IMG/VR virus record: IMGVR_UViG_3300048584_000156
Location: 1 to 38,065 of that record
Source of the DNA: a virus
DNA: 38,065 nt
Direction: 5' to 3' (one strand)
The translations under genes were made by a program, and so were the position numbers. The notes under the pieces are model-generated. The model searched no databases. It was not told the DNA's origin and worked only from the letters and a program-made list of their open reading frames with translations. Of this stretch, positions 25,352-31,301 are shown piece by piece. The stretch's first letter is position 1. Each line of letters opens with the position of its first letter.

Positions 25352-25369
25352 GTTAAAAATCTTCCGACC

Positions 25370-25828
25370 TCACTTGCCCGAGGTGAAGTCCACCGTCCCC
25401 AGCACTTCCCCCGTCTCCGGATCTCGCACCGGCACCCGCATCGTCCCGCGCACCGGCTTCCCTGGAGCGAACACCAGCCCGCCCTTCGCCCCGCTTGCCG
25501 CGTCACGGTAAGTCAGCGCGCCGCTCAGCGGATACTCCCCCGCCTTGCACGACGGCAGCCCACCCAGAGCCGCCGCCGTGCCCATGGCTAACAACACCCA
25601 CAAGCCCATCCCCCCAGACGGCTTGTCGGCATCCACGTTGTCAGAGAAGATCGTCACTTTCCCACTCGTCACAAATCGCACGATCACATTCACCGCGGCA
25701 AGCACCGCCAGGAACTCCACCGGGTTCGCCATCAACCACCCCTGCACCGGCGGCAGCAAGGCCGCGATGACCGTCAGAATTTGGACCCAGATTGTTTTAG
25801 ACCGCAGGATGTTTTTCGAGGTGTTCAT
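25370..25828 (-). CDS. Holin-like membrane protein with a C-terminal lipobox-like segment
   Basis: 152 aa from ATG 25828 (MNTSKNILRSKTIWVQIL). Two transmembrane helices at about 13-30 and 36-53 form a holin-like hairpin; a third hydrophobic stretch at 74-91 ends in GGLPSC, reminiscent of a lipoprotein signal, followed by a beta-rich tail. It may combine holin and spanin functions or be two fused genes. An ATG at 25921 with a better GGAG-type upstream also fits the frame and would add 31 Arg-rich residues. It neighbours the endolysin gene. Confidence 0.6.
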   Translation of the reverse strand: MNTSKNILRSKTIWVQILTVIAALLPPVQGWLMANPVEFLAVLAAVNVIVRFVTSGKVTIFSDNVDADKPSGGMGLWVLLAMGTAAALGGLPSCKAGEYPLSGALTYRDAASGAKGGLVFAPGKPVRGTMRVPVRDPETGEVLGTVDFTSGK

Positions 25829-25944
25829 TGGTGGTTGCAAGCACCTTGCCACACCTTTGAAAACCCTCCGCCGCACTGCTTTCAGCGAAATCACTTCCGC
25901 TTCCGTGGTGGCGGTTTTCATCCCCCGCTCCCATCTAACGGACC

Positions 25945-26277
25945 TCAATAATCCGCCCTGCGCGTCACACTTTCCTTATACGCCAGCACACTGCCCGCGT
26001 CCAGCACCAGTGCAGCGTTGGAAGTGCGGCCGTCCTTGCGCACCGCCACCGCCCCCGGCTTCCACCCGGTGATCATCCCCGCCCGGAACGCCTTTCTAAC
26101 GGTAAAGCACGAGCAACCCAGCAGCTTCGCCGCCTGCTTCACGCTCATCCGGCTCAGCGGCTTGCGCGCCACCACCGTCGCCCTGGACTCACCGGCCGGC
26201 GTCGTATCATGGATCACATCACTCTCCCAGATGAGCAACTGCATCTGGCGCGGGGCAGGGGATTGCTGGGCGGACAT
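25945..26277 (-). CDS. Helix-turn-helix protein (excisionase/HTH_17-like)
   Basis: 110 aa. RMSVKQAAKLLGCSCFTVRKAFRAGMITGWKPGAVAVRKDGR is a classic HTH_17/MerR-like unit: helix, turn, recognition helix and wing. N-terminal 40 residues are probably flexible. First gene after the RHH regulator on the late strand; may activate late transcription in the manner of Mu C/Mor, but this is speculation. Its 5' flank is filled with 7-bp and 9-bp repeats. Confidence 0.65.
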   Translation of the reverse strand: MSAQQSPAPRQMQLLIWESDVIHDTTPAGESRATVVARKPLSRMSVKQAAKLLGCSCFTVRKAFRAGMITGWKPGAVAVRKDGRTSNAALVLDAGSVLAYKESVTRRADY

Positions 26278-26331
26278 GCCCGCATCCTAGCATGAGTCTC
26301 CAATTCCTCCGGAAATATTTCTCACCCGCCC

Positions 26332-26358
26332 CATCAGTCCCATGAGTCCTCTAAGTCC
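26332..26358. repeat. 9-bp tandem repeat
   Basis: Three contiguous units CATCAGTCC, CATGAGTCC, TCTAAGTCC, immediately beside the heptamer run 26369-26417 in the 189-bp gap between two regulatory genes. Confidence 0.75.
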
Positions 26359-26368
26359 TATTCTTCCT

Positions 26369-26417
26369 CACTTCTCACTTCTCACTTCTAACTTCTCACT
26401 TCTCACTTCTCACTTCT
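26369..26417. repeat. CACTTCT heptamer array, 7 units
   Basis: Seven contiguous 7-bp units (CACTTCT, one AACTTCT), the longest run in the window. It lies between two - strand regulatory genes, so on the transcribed sense strand the unit reads AGAAGTG and gives TGA in all three frames. Confidence 0.9.
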
Positions 26418-26466
26418 CACCCGCCACTTCTTCACCTCCCCCACGGCCCCACGATCACGTTCCCGG

Positions 26467-26712
26467 CTAAGCCCGCCGCTTCTTTCCCTCTTCAACCACC
26501 GGCTTCAACACCGTCTTCTTCGGGCGTCCGCCTTTGCCGCTGCGGTCCGGGGCGGCAGCCAGGGAAGCCGGTAAATGAAGATAGGCCGCGAGGCTTTCTC
26601 TCACAAAAACACTACGCGGTGTAGTGCCCCGTTTAGCGTCGATTGCAGCAAGCATTTCAACCGTCACCGCTACCGAGAGAAGTGTTTGCCCATCCGAACG
26701 ATTCGCTGCCAT
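26467..26712 (-). CDS. Ribbon-helix-helix DNA-binding protein
   Basis: 81 aa. LLSVAVTVEMLAAIDAKRG then PRSVFVRESLAAYL is a CopG/Arc-type strand-helix-helix unit; the C-terminal 25 residues are Lys/Arg-rich (GKGGRPKKTVLKP). First gene leftward from the divergent control region with a perfect palindrome about 50-74 bp upstream. Likely a transcriptional repressor acting at that operator, perhaps the lysogeny regulator as no CI-like protein is visible. Confidence 0.7.
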   Translation of the reverse strand: MAANRSDGQTLLSVAVTVEMLAAIDAKRGTTPRSVFVRESLAAYLHLPASLAAAPDRSGKGGRPKKTVLKPVVEEGKKRRA

Positions 26713-26761
26713 GGCGGTAGAGTAAAAATATTTTCAGAAAACCCAAGATCTTTGTTGCATA

Positions 26762-26786
26762 CTCAATCATATTCAATATGATTGAG
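26762..26786. promoter_or_regulatory. Operator-like palindrome in divergent promoter region
   Basis: Perfect 12-bp inverted repeat CTCAATCATATT / AATATGATTGAG around a single central base. Each arm contains TATGAT, one base from a consensus -10, so the same palindrome offers symmetrical -10 boxes for both directions. Upstream on the + strand TTGCAT lies 16 bp before TATGAT (26777-26782). A dimeric RHH repressor binding here would block early and late-side transcription together. Confidence 0.7.
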
Positions 26787-26795
26787 ACGCGACAG

Positions 26796-26966
26796 ATGAA
26801 AAAGCAACAAACCAACACACCCCCGACAAACTCGCCGGAGACAGCACTCATCAGCGTCTGGGTGCCAAAGTCTCTGATCCGCGAACTCGACGCAGCAGCG
26901 AAGAGCCAAGACCTCGACCGGTCCAAAGTCATTCGCAAGGCGCTCCGTCAATCCCTCTCCCGCTGA
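26796..26966 (+). CDS. Ribbon-helix-helix DNA-binding protein (early)
   Basis: 56 aa from ATG 26796; an ATG at 26778 is in frame but lies within the palindrome and the probable -10 box. ALISVWVPKSLIRELDAAAKSQDLDRSKVIRKALRQSL is a clear RHH unit. First early gene, probably a Ner-like regulator in balance with the divergent RHH protein. Confidence 0.7.
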   Translation: MKKQQTNTPPTNSPETALISVWVPKSLIRELDAAAKSQDLDRSKVIRKALRQSLSR

Positions 26967-26981
26967 ATCAATCCACATTCC

Positions 26982-27644
26982 ATGAAAACCACCGCCTCCC
27001 AACTCCTCGACCTCGTCTTCGAAGATCACTCCATCACCTCGCGATTCCACAATAACGCTTGGTGGTTCTCAACCACTGACGCCGCCAAAGCGTGCGAAAT
27101 TTCCAAGGCTTACGACGTGATTAAAAACCACATCGATCCTGACCAGCTGACCTCCATTTCAGTGGAGGTCAGATCCGCTAACGGAACCATCCAGAAACGC
27201 ATGGTCCAGTTCACCACCCAGTCCGGCGTCTTCGCCCTGGTGATGGGTTCCCGTAAACCCGCTGCCCGCCGGTTTCAACGCTGGCTTGCCGACGAAGTCC
27301 TCCCCCAGCTCATCCAATACGGCAGTTACCTCCCTGGCACCTCCCGTGCCGAGCGGCTCCAAGCCCTTCACCGGCGTTGGCGGCAGGAGCGGGAGGCGTG
27401 CCTGGAATCCAGCGCCGCCACCATGGCAGAAACCGGCCTGATGACCTTGAAGGCGTTTCGCGAAGAGCACGCCATCCCCGCCCGCGATGTCCTCAGCATC
27501 GCCCGCCGCCTCACCCATCTCGCCAAGCAAGACGGCACCGCCCCCACCAAGCTCACCCTCAAGGGCCACGCCAACCCCACCAACACCTGGCCCCGCCCCC
27601 TGCTCGCCGCCGCCGTCAACTCCACCGTCCCCCGCCTGTTCTAA
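26982..27644 (+). CDS. BRO-family antirepressor-like protein
   Basis: 220 aa. Residues 10-110 match the Bro-N domain: WWFSTTDAAKACEISKAYDVIKNH, FTTQSGVFALVMGSRKPAARRFQRWLADEVLPQL. The C-terminal half has an HTH-like segment (IPARDVLSIARRLTHLAKQ) and a KLTLKG strand. Bro-N proteins bind DNA and often act as phage antirepressors. It lies 15 bp after the early RHH gene. Its first 30 bp resemble sequence at 28204. Confidence 0.75.
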   Translation: MKTTASQLLDLVFEDHSITSRFHNNAWWFSTTDAAKACEISKAYDVIKNHIDPDQLTSISVEVRSANGTIQKRMVQFTTQSGVFALVMGSRKPAARRFQRWLADEVLPQLIQYGSYLPGTSRAERLQALHRRWRQEREACLESSAATMAETGLMTLKAFREEHAIPARDVLSIARRLTHLAKQDGTAPTKLTLKGHANPTNTWPRPLLAAAVNSTVPRLF

Positions 27645-27696
27645 CCGCTTCCACCGATCCCTCTACAAGACCTCACCCACCGCCTCCTCCTCTTCC

Positions 27697-27717
27697 CTGA
27701 ACACTGAACACTGAACA
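27697..27717 (+). repeat. CTGAACA heptamer run
   Basis: Three exact contiguous CTGAACA units followed by CTAAC. Unlike the other runs of this type it is not followed within 15 bp by the expected leader; that leader resumes at 28135, suggesting an insertion here. Confidence 0.85.
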
Positions 27718-27771
27718 CTAACGCCGATGTGCTGGCACCCGCTGGCGAGAAAACTCCAACAACGAAAACCG

Positions 27772-28689
27772 ATGTCTGATACCGAAAACCTCAACGAAGC
27801 CACTGATAGCGGGTTGCTCCAGCCACGCCTTGTTCGGCTGGCGTTCGACGCGCTATCCGAGGACCTCTCCGACAGGCGCGGATTGAAATGGGAATGGGCG
27901 AAGGTAGATGACGACGTGATGCAGGAAGAGATCCGCCCGGCATGGGAAGCGATCATCTCGGAATGCGTCCGCAAGCACCTCGAAAGCTTGGACGGCGAGT
28001 GCGTCGTGGATCACCGGGACGGCTATCAATACGCTGGACCATTCAAGGACGATGGACTCGCCCGCGAATGGATCGCGCTGCAACCAAACCGCGAGCAACT
28101 GCGGCTGGTGATGAACGCGAAAATTCCTCTGCCGAACAACTCAAAACCACCCATGAACACCACTCCCGCCACCGGCCCCGTCGCCGCCGCCATCACCCGC
28201 TGCATGGAAACCACCGCCTCACACCTCCTCGACCGTGCAAGCCAATCCACTGGCCCTGCCCATACCGCCCAGGACGCCGGGCAATTCACCCCATGGTTCA
28301 CTGCCTCTCCCGCAGCCAGCCAAGCGCTTCTGGATGCTGTTCGCCGCCGCGTTCTGCATGCAACCACATGCCCTGGCAGCCGTCAGACTCCCACGTCTTC
28401 ACCAGCGCCCACTCCAACACTTCCTGCAGGCTCACTGGTGGCAGAATGTCCTCCTCAAACTTCGCCATCCCCAGTTGCAGCGCCCAGTCCACTCGCCGCC
28501 TCAGTAGCCACTCTTCCAGCGGAGTCATGGGCTGCCGTTCCGGCCCGGCTAAAAGTGCCTGAATTTTCGCGGAGAGCGTATGCCGCGTTCGCATCTCTTC
28601 TCGGCATGCCGTCATCCAGAACGCTTCCGTCCGTTCCTCTTCCACCGGCAGTAACTCCACCGGCCACTCATGACTCAGGCTGCCAGTGA
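27772..28689 (+). CDS. Composite ORF: inserted N-terminal segment read through into an older gene
   Basis: 305 aa from ATG 27772. Residues 1-120 (SGLLQPRLVRLAFDALSEDLSDRRG...DDDVMQEEIRPAWEAIISECVRKHL) look like a genuine soluble protein. Residues from M128 (ATG 28153) start a second reading unit with its own duplicated leader. After about residue 175 the translation is Pro/Ala/Ser-rich and probably only the shadow of the - strand gene 28298-28738. The first part appears to be an insert lacking its own stop. No family is recognised. The true C-terminus is uncertain. Confidence 0.4.
   Translation: MSDTENLNEATDSGLLQPRLVRLAFDALSEDLSDRRGLKWEWAKVDDDVMQEEIRPAWEAIISECVRKHLESLDGECVVDHRDGYQYAGPFKDDGLAREWIALQPNREQLRLVMNAKIPLPNNSKPPMNTTPATGPVAAAITRCMETTASHLLDRASQSTGPAHTAQDAGQFTPWFTASPAASQALLDAVRRRVLHATTCPGSRQTPTSSPAPTPTLPAGSLVAECPPQTSPSPVAAPSPLAASVATLPAESWAAVPARLKVPEFSRRAYAAFASLLGMPSSRTLPSVPLPPAVTPPATHDSGCQ
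28135..28157 (+). repeat. Duplicated 23-bp leader, copy 1 of 2
   Basis: 23 bp containing AACAACTCAAAACCACCC and the ATG at 28153 are identical to 28810-28832, the leader of the 56-aa gene. It marks the right border of the putative insertion 27723-28137. Confidence 0.85.
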
Positions 28690-28738
28690 TGAGCTGCAAC
28701 ACCTCCGTGAAATCCAACCAGAAATAAGCGCTTTCCAT
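28298..28738 (-). CDS. Antisense accessory gene in the early operon, unassigned
   Basis: 146 aa from ATG 28738 (MESAYFWLDFTEVLQL); the upstream in-frame ATG at 28774 only adds a Gly/Trp repeat. The translation is protein-like and acidic, with many Trp and Leu (WMTACREEMRTRH, PMTPLEEWLLRRRVDWALQLG, VSLQEVLEWALVKTW), much more natural than the + strand frames here. It is the only - strand gene in the early module, so probably an independent moron. Family not recognised. Confidence 0.55.
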   Translation of the reverse strand: MESAYFWLDFTEVLQLITGSLSHEWPVELLPVEEERTEAFWMTACREEMRTRHTLSAKIQALLAGPERQPMTPLEEWLLRRRVDWALQLGMAKFEEDILPPVSLQEVLEWALVKTWESDGCQGMWLHAERGGEQHPEALGWLRERQ

Positions 28739-28786
28739 CCACCCAGACAACCACCCAACCAACCACCCCGTCAATCCGCCTCTTCC

Positions 28787-28814
28787 CTGAAAACTGAAAA
28801 CTGAACACTAACAA
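28787..28814 (+). repeat. CTGAAAA heptamer run
   Basis: CTGAAAA, CTGAAAA, CTGAACA, CTAACAA: four contiguous units ending 13 bp before the ATG of the 56-aa gene. Confidence 0.9.
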
Positions 28815-28827
28815 CTCAAAACCACCC

Positions 28828-28998
28828 ATGAAACACTACCGCGTCATCACCTTCCCTAACGGCACCGCCGCCCTTCAATCCCGCCGTCCCGGCTTCATCC
28901 CCCGTTGGCTCACCCTCGCCCTCGGCCTCCCCGATCCACTCCGCGCCACCGCCGCCCGTATGGAAGCAGACCGCTCTTCCCTGAAAACCGCACACTGA
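28828..28998 (+). CDS. Small early protein, unassigned
   Basis: 56 aa: MKHYRVITFPNGTAALQSRR then PGFIPRWLTLALGLPDPLRA. Basic, with one amphipathic helix. Follows a heptamer run and duplicated leader. Its last residues (SSLKTAH) and stop codon are encoded by the next heptamer run, so the repeat supplies the gene's end. Family unknown. Confidence 0.55.
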   Translation: MKHYRVITFPNGTAALQSRRPGFIPRWLTLALGLPDPLRATAARMEADRSSLKTAH

Positions 28999-29008
28999 AA
29001 ACTAGCAA
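28981..29008 (+). repeat. CTGAAAA heptamer run, overlaps a gene end
   Basis: CTGAAAA, CCGCACA, CTGAAAA, CTAGCAA: four units, last one ending 11 bp before ATG 29020. Unit 3 supplies the TGA stop of the 56-aa gene. Confidence 0.85.
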
Positions 29009-29019
29009 CTATCCAATCC

Positions 29020-29316
29020 ATGCCCGAGCACACCCTCACCGACGACGACGACGATGCCGCCATCACGGAAGCCATCGCTTCTGAAGTCGTCGCCCGTGTC
29101 GAGCGCTCGCACCCCCATGCCTCCCCCGCCTTCTGGCGTCTGTTAGTCCGCCTCTACACCCTCCAGGCCTGTGGCAAGCTCCCCCCTCCAGGCATCATCT
29201 CCGACCAACAGCTTGCCGACCACCTCGGCATGGACTTCCGCCGCCTCTCGGAAACCCGCCTCACCGCCCTCACCAAAGCCTATCTCCACATCCGCAAACA
29301 CCACCCCGAACTCTAA
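29020..29316 (+). CDS. Small early protein, unassigned
   Basis: 98 aa. Acidic start (LTDDDDDAAITEAIASEV), then helical AFWRLLVRLYTLQACGKLPPPGIISDQQLADHLGMDFRRLSETRL, which looks like an HTH region (DQQLADHLGMDFRRLSETRLTAL). A DNA-binding role in early regulation or transposition is possible; not a recognised family. Confidence 0.55.
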   Translation: MPEHTLTDDDDDAAITEAIASEVVARVERSHPHASPAFWRLLVRLYTLQACGKLPPPGIISDQQLADHLGMDFRRLSETRLTALTKAYLHIRKHHPEL

Positions 29317-29337
29317 CCACCCACCAACACCACCACC

Positions 29338-29568
29338 ATGTCAGCCCGCATCCCACATCTCCTCACCCACCTCCTATCCTCCGCCGATCTCGACGCCCTG
29401 CGCACCGAGATGCTCGATAAAGCCAGCACCCTCACCGGCCCCGCCTGCGAGGCTTGGATGGACGCCGTCATCCTCCTGGACAAGCGCCGCAGCGAGTCCT
29501 TCCAACGCAGCGCCAAGGCCACCCCCAGCGCCCGCCGCAAGTCCCTCGGCCTCCGCTACACCCGCTAA
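29338..29568 (+). CDS. Small early protein, unassigned
   Basis: 76 aa, 21 bp after the previous gene. Helical (LLTHLLSSADLDALRTEML, ACEAWMDAVILLDKRR) with a basic C-terminus (SARRKSLGLRYTR). A repeat block follows at once. Function unknown. Confidence 0.5.
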   Translation: MSARIPHLLTHLLSSADLDALRTEMLDKASTLTGPACEAWMDAVILLDKRRSESFQRSAKATPSARRKSLGLRYTR

Positions 29569-29577
29569 CTCCTCTTC

Positions 29578-29649
29578 CACTTCTCACTCGTCACTTCTCA
29601 CTCGTCACTTCTGCCTCTTCCCTGAAAACTGAACACTGAAAACTAGCAA
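29578..29649 (+). repeat. Double repeat block: CACTTCT run followed by CTGAAAA run
   Basis: 29578-29612 holds CACTTCT/CACTCGT alternating (5 units); 29622-29649 holds CTGAAAA, CTGAACA, CTGAAAA, CTAGCAA (4 units). The only place where both classes occur together. The block ends 8 bp before ATG 29658. Confidence 0.9.
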
Positions 29650-29657
29650 CTCTCCGT

Positions 29658-29831
29658 ATGAACTCCATCCAACGCCGCGCTCACTTAGCTCTCGCCATCC
29701 AAGGCCCCTTTTCCCGCAACCGCCGCACCGGCCTCATCCGCCGTGGTAATCTCGGCACCCTCTTCGCCCTGCTCTGCCTCGGCACCATCAGCTCCATCAT
29801 CACCATCCTCCTCATCGCCATCCTCCTCTAA
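29658..29831 (+). CDS. Small membrane protein
   Basis: 57 aa: basic N-terminus (MNSIQRRAHLALAIQGPFSR, then NRRTGLIRRGN) and one C-terminal transmembrane helix (LGTLFALLCLGTISSIITIL, ending LLIAILL). A positive-inside small membrane protein; could be a superinfection or host-takeover factor. Ends 1 bp before the next start (TAACATG). Confidence 0.55.
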   Translation: MNSIQRRAHLALAIQGPFSRNRRTGLIRRGNLGTLFALLCLGTISSIITILLIAILL

Positions 29832-29832
29832 C

Positions 29833-30129
29833 ATGGATATCACCGACATCCTCGCTGCCGTCAGCGCCATCACCAGCGTCGCTCCCTCCGATATCATCTC
29901 TTTCATCGGCACTCGCGCCACCGCCCTCTCACGCTTTCTCACCATCGCCGCCATCAAAGCCAGATACCCACTCTTGAGCAACGCCGAGATCGCCCCTGTC
30001 TTCCGCCTCGACCCCACTAGCATTCGTTACGCCACGCAGCGCCACAACCACCTCCTGCAGGCGGACCCCGCCTACTCCCAAGCCTGGACCCGCCTCCAGT
30101 CCGACCTCTCCTCTTCCACTTCTCACTGA
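29833..30129 (+). CDS. DnaA domain IV-like DNA-binding protein
   Basis: 98 aa from ATG 29833; an upstream frame overlaps the membrane protein and is rejected. Residues 1-75 have the pattern of the DnaA C-terminal (box-binding) domain: ILAAVSAITSVAPSDIISF, RATALSRFLTIAAIKARYP, NAEIAPVFRLDPTSIRYATQRH. In DnaA the equivalent RxxDHxTVxHA signature reads here LDPTSIRYATQR. The last six residues (SSSTSH) and stop are encoded by a heptamer run. Might bind DnaA-box-like sites; inference only. Confidence 0.55.
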   Translation: MDITDILAAVSAITSVAPSDIISFIGTRATALSRFLTIAAIKARYPLLSNAEIAPVFRLDPTSIRYATQRHNHLLQADPAYSQAWTRLQSDLSSSTSH

Positions 30130-30151
30130 TCACTTCTCACTCGGCACTCCT
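30117..30151 (+). repeat. CACTTCT heptamer run
   Basis: CACTTCT, CACTGAT, CACTTCT, CACTCGG, CACTCCT: five units. The second provides the TGA stop of the DnaA-IV-like gene; the run ends 4 bp before ATG 30156. Confidence 0.85.
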
Positions 30152-30155
30152 CACC

Positions 30156-30479
30156 ATGCTCTACCTCATCGACATCACCTGGCACCGCCGCACCCCTGAA
30201 ACCGGCCGCCCCCAAACCGGCATCGAAACAGTGCCCATCGCAGGCCGATCATTGGCGGACGCCAAGAGCAAAGCCTTTAAGAAATTCAACCTCCATTACG
30301 GAATGCACCTCGCCATCCAGCAGGTCTCCGAAAAACAAGACCCCGCCGCTATCCACACCACACCCTTCAAGCGCATCGACTGCGGATCCGGCCACGACTT
30401 CGGCATCTGCCCCAAGTGCCACAAAGGCCACGGCATAGTCCTCATGGAGCGCGGCAAATTATCCCCCGCATTCGCCTAA
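30156..30479 (+). CDS. Small early protein with a CxxC motif, unassigned
   Basis: 107 aa. N-terminal strand-rich part (MLYLIDITWHRRTPETG, TVPIAGRSLADAKSKAF) and a C-terminal DCGSGHDFGICPKCHKGHG segment that could bind zinc. Possibly a DNA- or protein-binding adaptor. Family not recognised. Confidence 0.55.
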   Translation: MLYLIDITWHRRTPETGRPQTGIETVPIAGRSLADAKSKAFKKFNLHYGMHLAIQQVSEKQDPAAIHTTPFKRIDCGSGHDFGICPKCHKGHGIVLMERGKLSPAFA

Positions 30480-30492
30480 CCCGGAACTCTTC

Positions 30493-30527
30493 CACTTCAC
30501 ACTTTCCACTTCTCACTCGTCACTCCA
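30493..30527 (+). repeat. CACTTCT heptamer run
   Basis: CACTTCA, CACTTTC, CACTTCT, CACTCGT, CACTCCA: five units ending 7 bp before ATG 30535. Confidence 0.85.
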
Positions 30528-30534
30528 ATCCACC

Positions 30535-31296
30535 ATGCCTGCCAAGTCTTCCCATCTCTCATCCCCGATCTCCAATCCCCGATCTCCAATCTCTTCCGAA
30601 GTCGAGATCGTCACCGCCGCCCAAGTCTCCACTGCCGAGCTAGCAGGCCTCGCCCAAGCCATCACCCGCAGCCGGGAAATCATCCACCAGCACGAACAAC
30701 TCTGCCACGAGACCACCCTCGAGCACTACCTCGACGCCGGTCAAATGCTCGCCAGGGCACAGGAGATCTTCACCCTGTCTCACAGCGCTGCAGGAGCGCT
30801 GAAGGGGAAGTCCTCAGAAAGCCTGTCCACGGTGGACAAGCTTCCTGAGACTCCCCCCGAGATCCTCGCCAACCGAGGATTCTCCGCCTGGCTCGCCAAG
30901 GAAATCCCCACTTTAAAGCGTCCCACCGCCATCCGCTACGCCACCGCCTTCCGTTCCCTGGAACTCCCCTTGGACGCCAAGCCCGCAGCTATCCGTGCCA
31001 AGGTCAAGACCCTCCGCCACGAGGCAGGCAAGGCCGGGGCACCCATGCCCACCCTCGCCGCCCTGCTCAAGACCGCGCCTAAGCCGCCGGAGCCGGAAAC
31101 CCTAATTGTTCTGATGCCCAAGTCATCCAAACAACTCAAGCTGGAGGATGCCCGCGAGATCTTCCACCTCTGGATGGAATCGTGGGACAAAGCGCTCAAA
31201 CAAGGCCACCTCGAACACCTCGACCGCAATGGCCTCGAACAGCTCAAGGACTTCACCGCCACCGTCCGCGACCGCATCAACGCCAGACTGAAGTAA
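30535..31296 (+). CDS. Pre-transposase early protein (DUF3102-like?)
   Basis: 253 aa, five bp before the transposase gene. Residues 35-130 are helical (LAGLAQAITRSREIIHQHEQ...TLEHYLDAGQMLARAQEIF), then GFSAWLAKEIPTLKRPTAIRYATAF, which recalls DUF3102/phage regulatory proteins with a WL...S-x-x-TA-x-RY motif. N-terminal residues 6-20 come from a GATCTCC-type heptamer run. Could regulate or assist transposition. Family match is tentative. Confidence 0.6.
   Translation: MPAKSSHLSSPISNPRSPISSEVEIVTAAQVSTAELAGLAQAITRSREIIHQHEQLCHETTLEHYLDAGQMLARAQEIFTLSHSAAGALKGKSSESLSTVDKLPETPPEILANRGFSAWLAKEIPTLKRPTAIRYATAFRSLELPLDAKPAAIRAKVKTLRHEAGKAGAPMPTLAALLKTAPKPPEPETLIVLMPKSSKQLKLEDAREIFHLWMESWDKALKQGHLEHLDRNGLEQLKDFTATVRDRINARLK
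30553..30594 (+). repeat. GATCTCC/AATCCCC heptamer run inside coding sequence
   Basis: CATCTCT, CATCCCC, GATCTCC, AATCCCC, GATCTCC, AATCTCT: six contiguous units encoding HLSSPISNPRSPIS at the start of the 253-aa protein. Same family as 24424-24451. Confidence 0.85.
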
Positions 31297-31301
31297 TTCC
31301 C

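Noticed and set aside
26369-26417. CRISPR array
   Set aside because: Units are contiguous 7-mers with no spacers and no cas genes.
27697-28157. Integron gene cassette with attC
   Set aside because: A GGCGTTAG-like string occurs at the left border on the - strand, but no second core site or foldable attC pair could be found.
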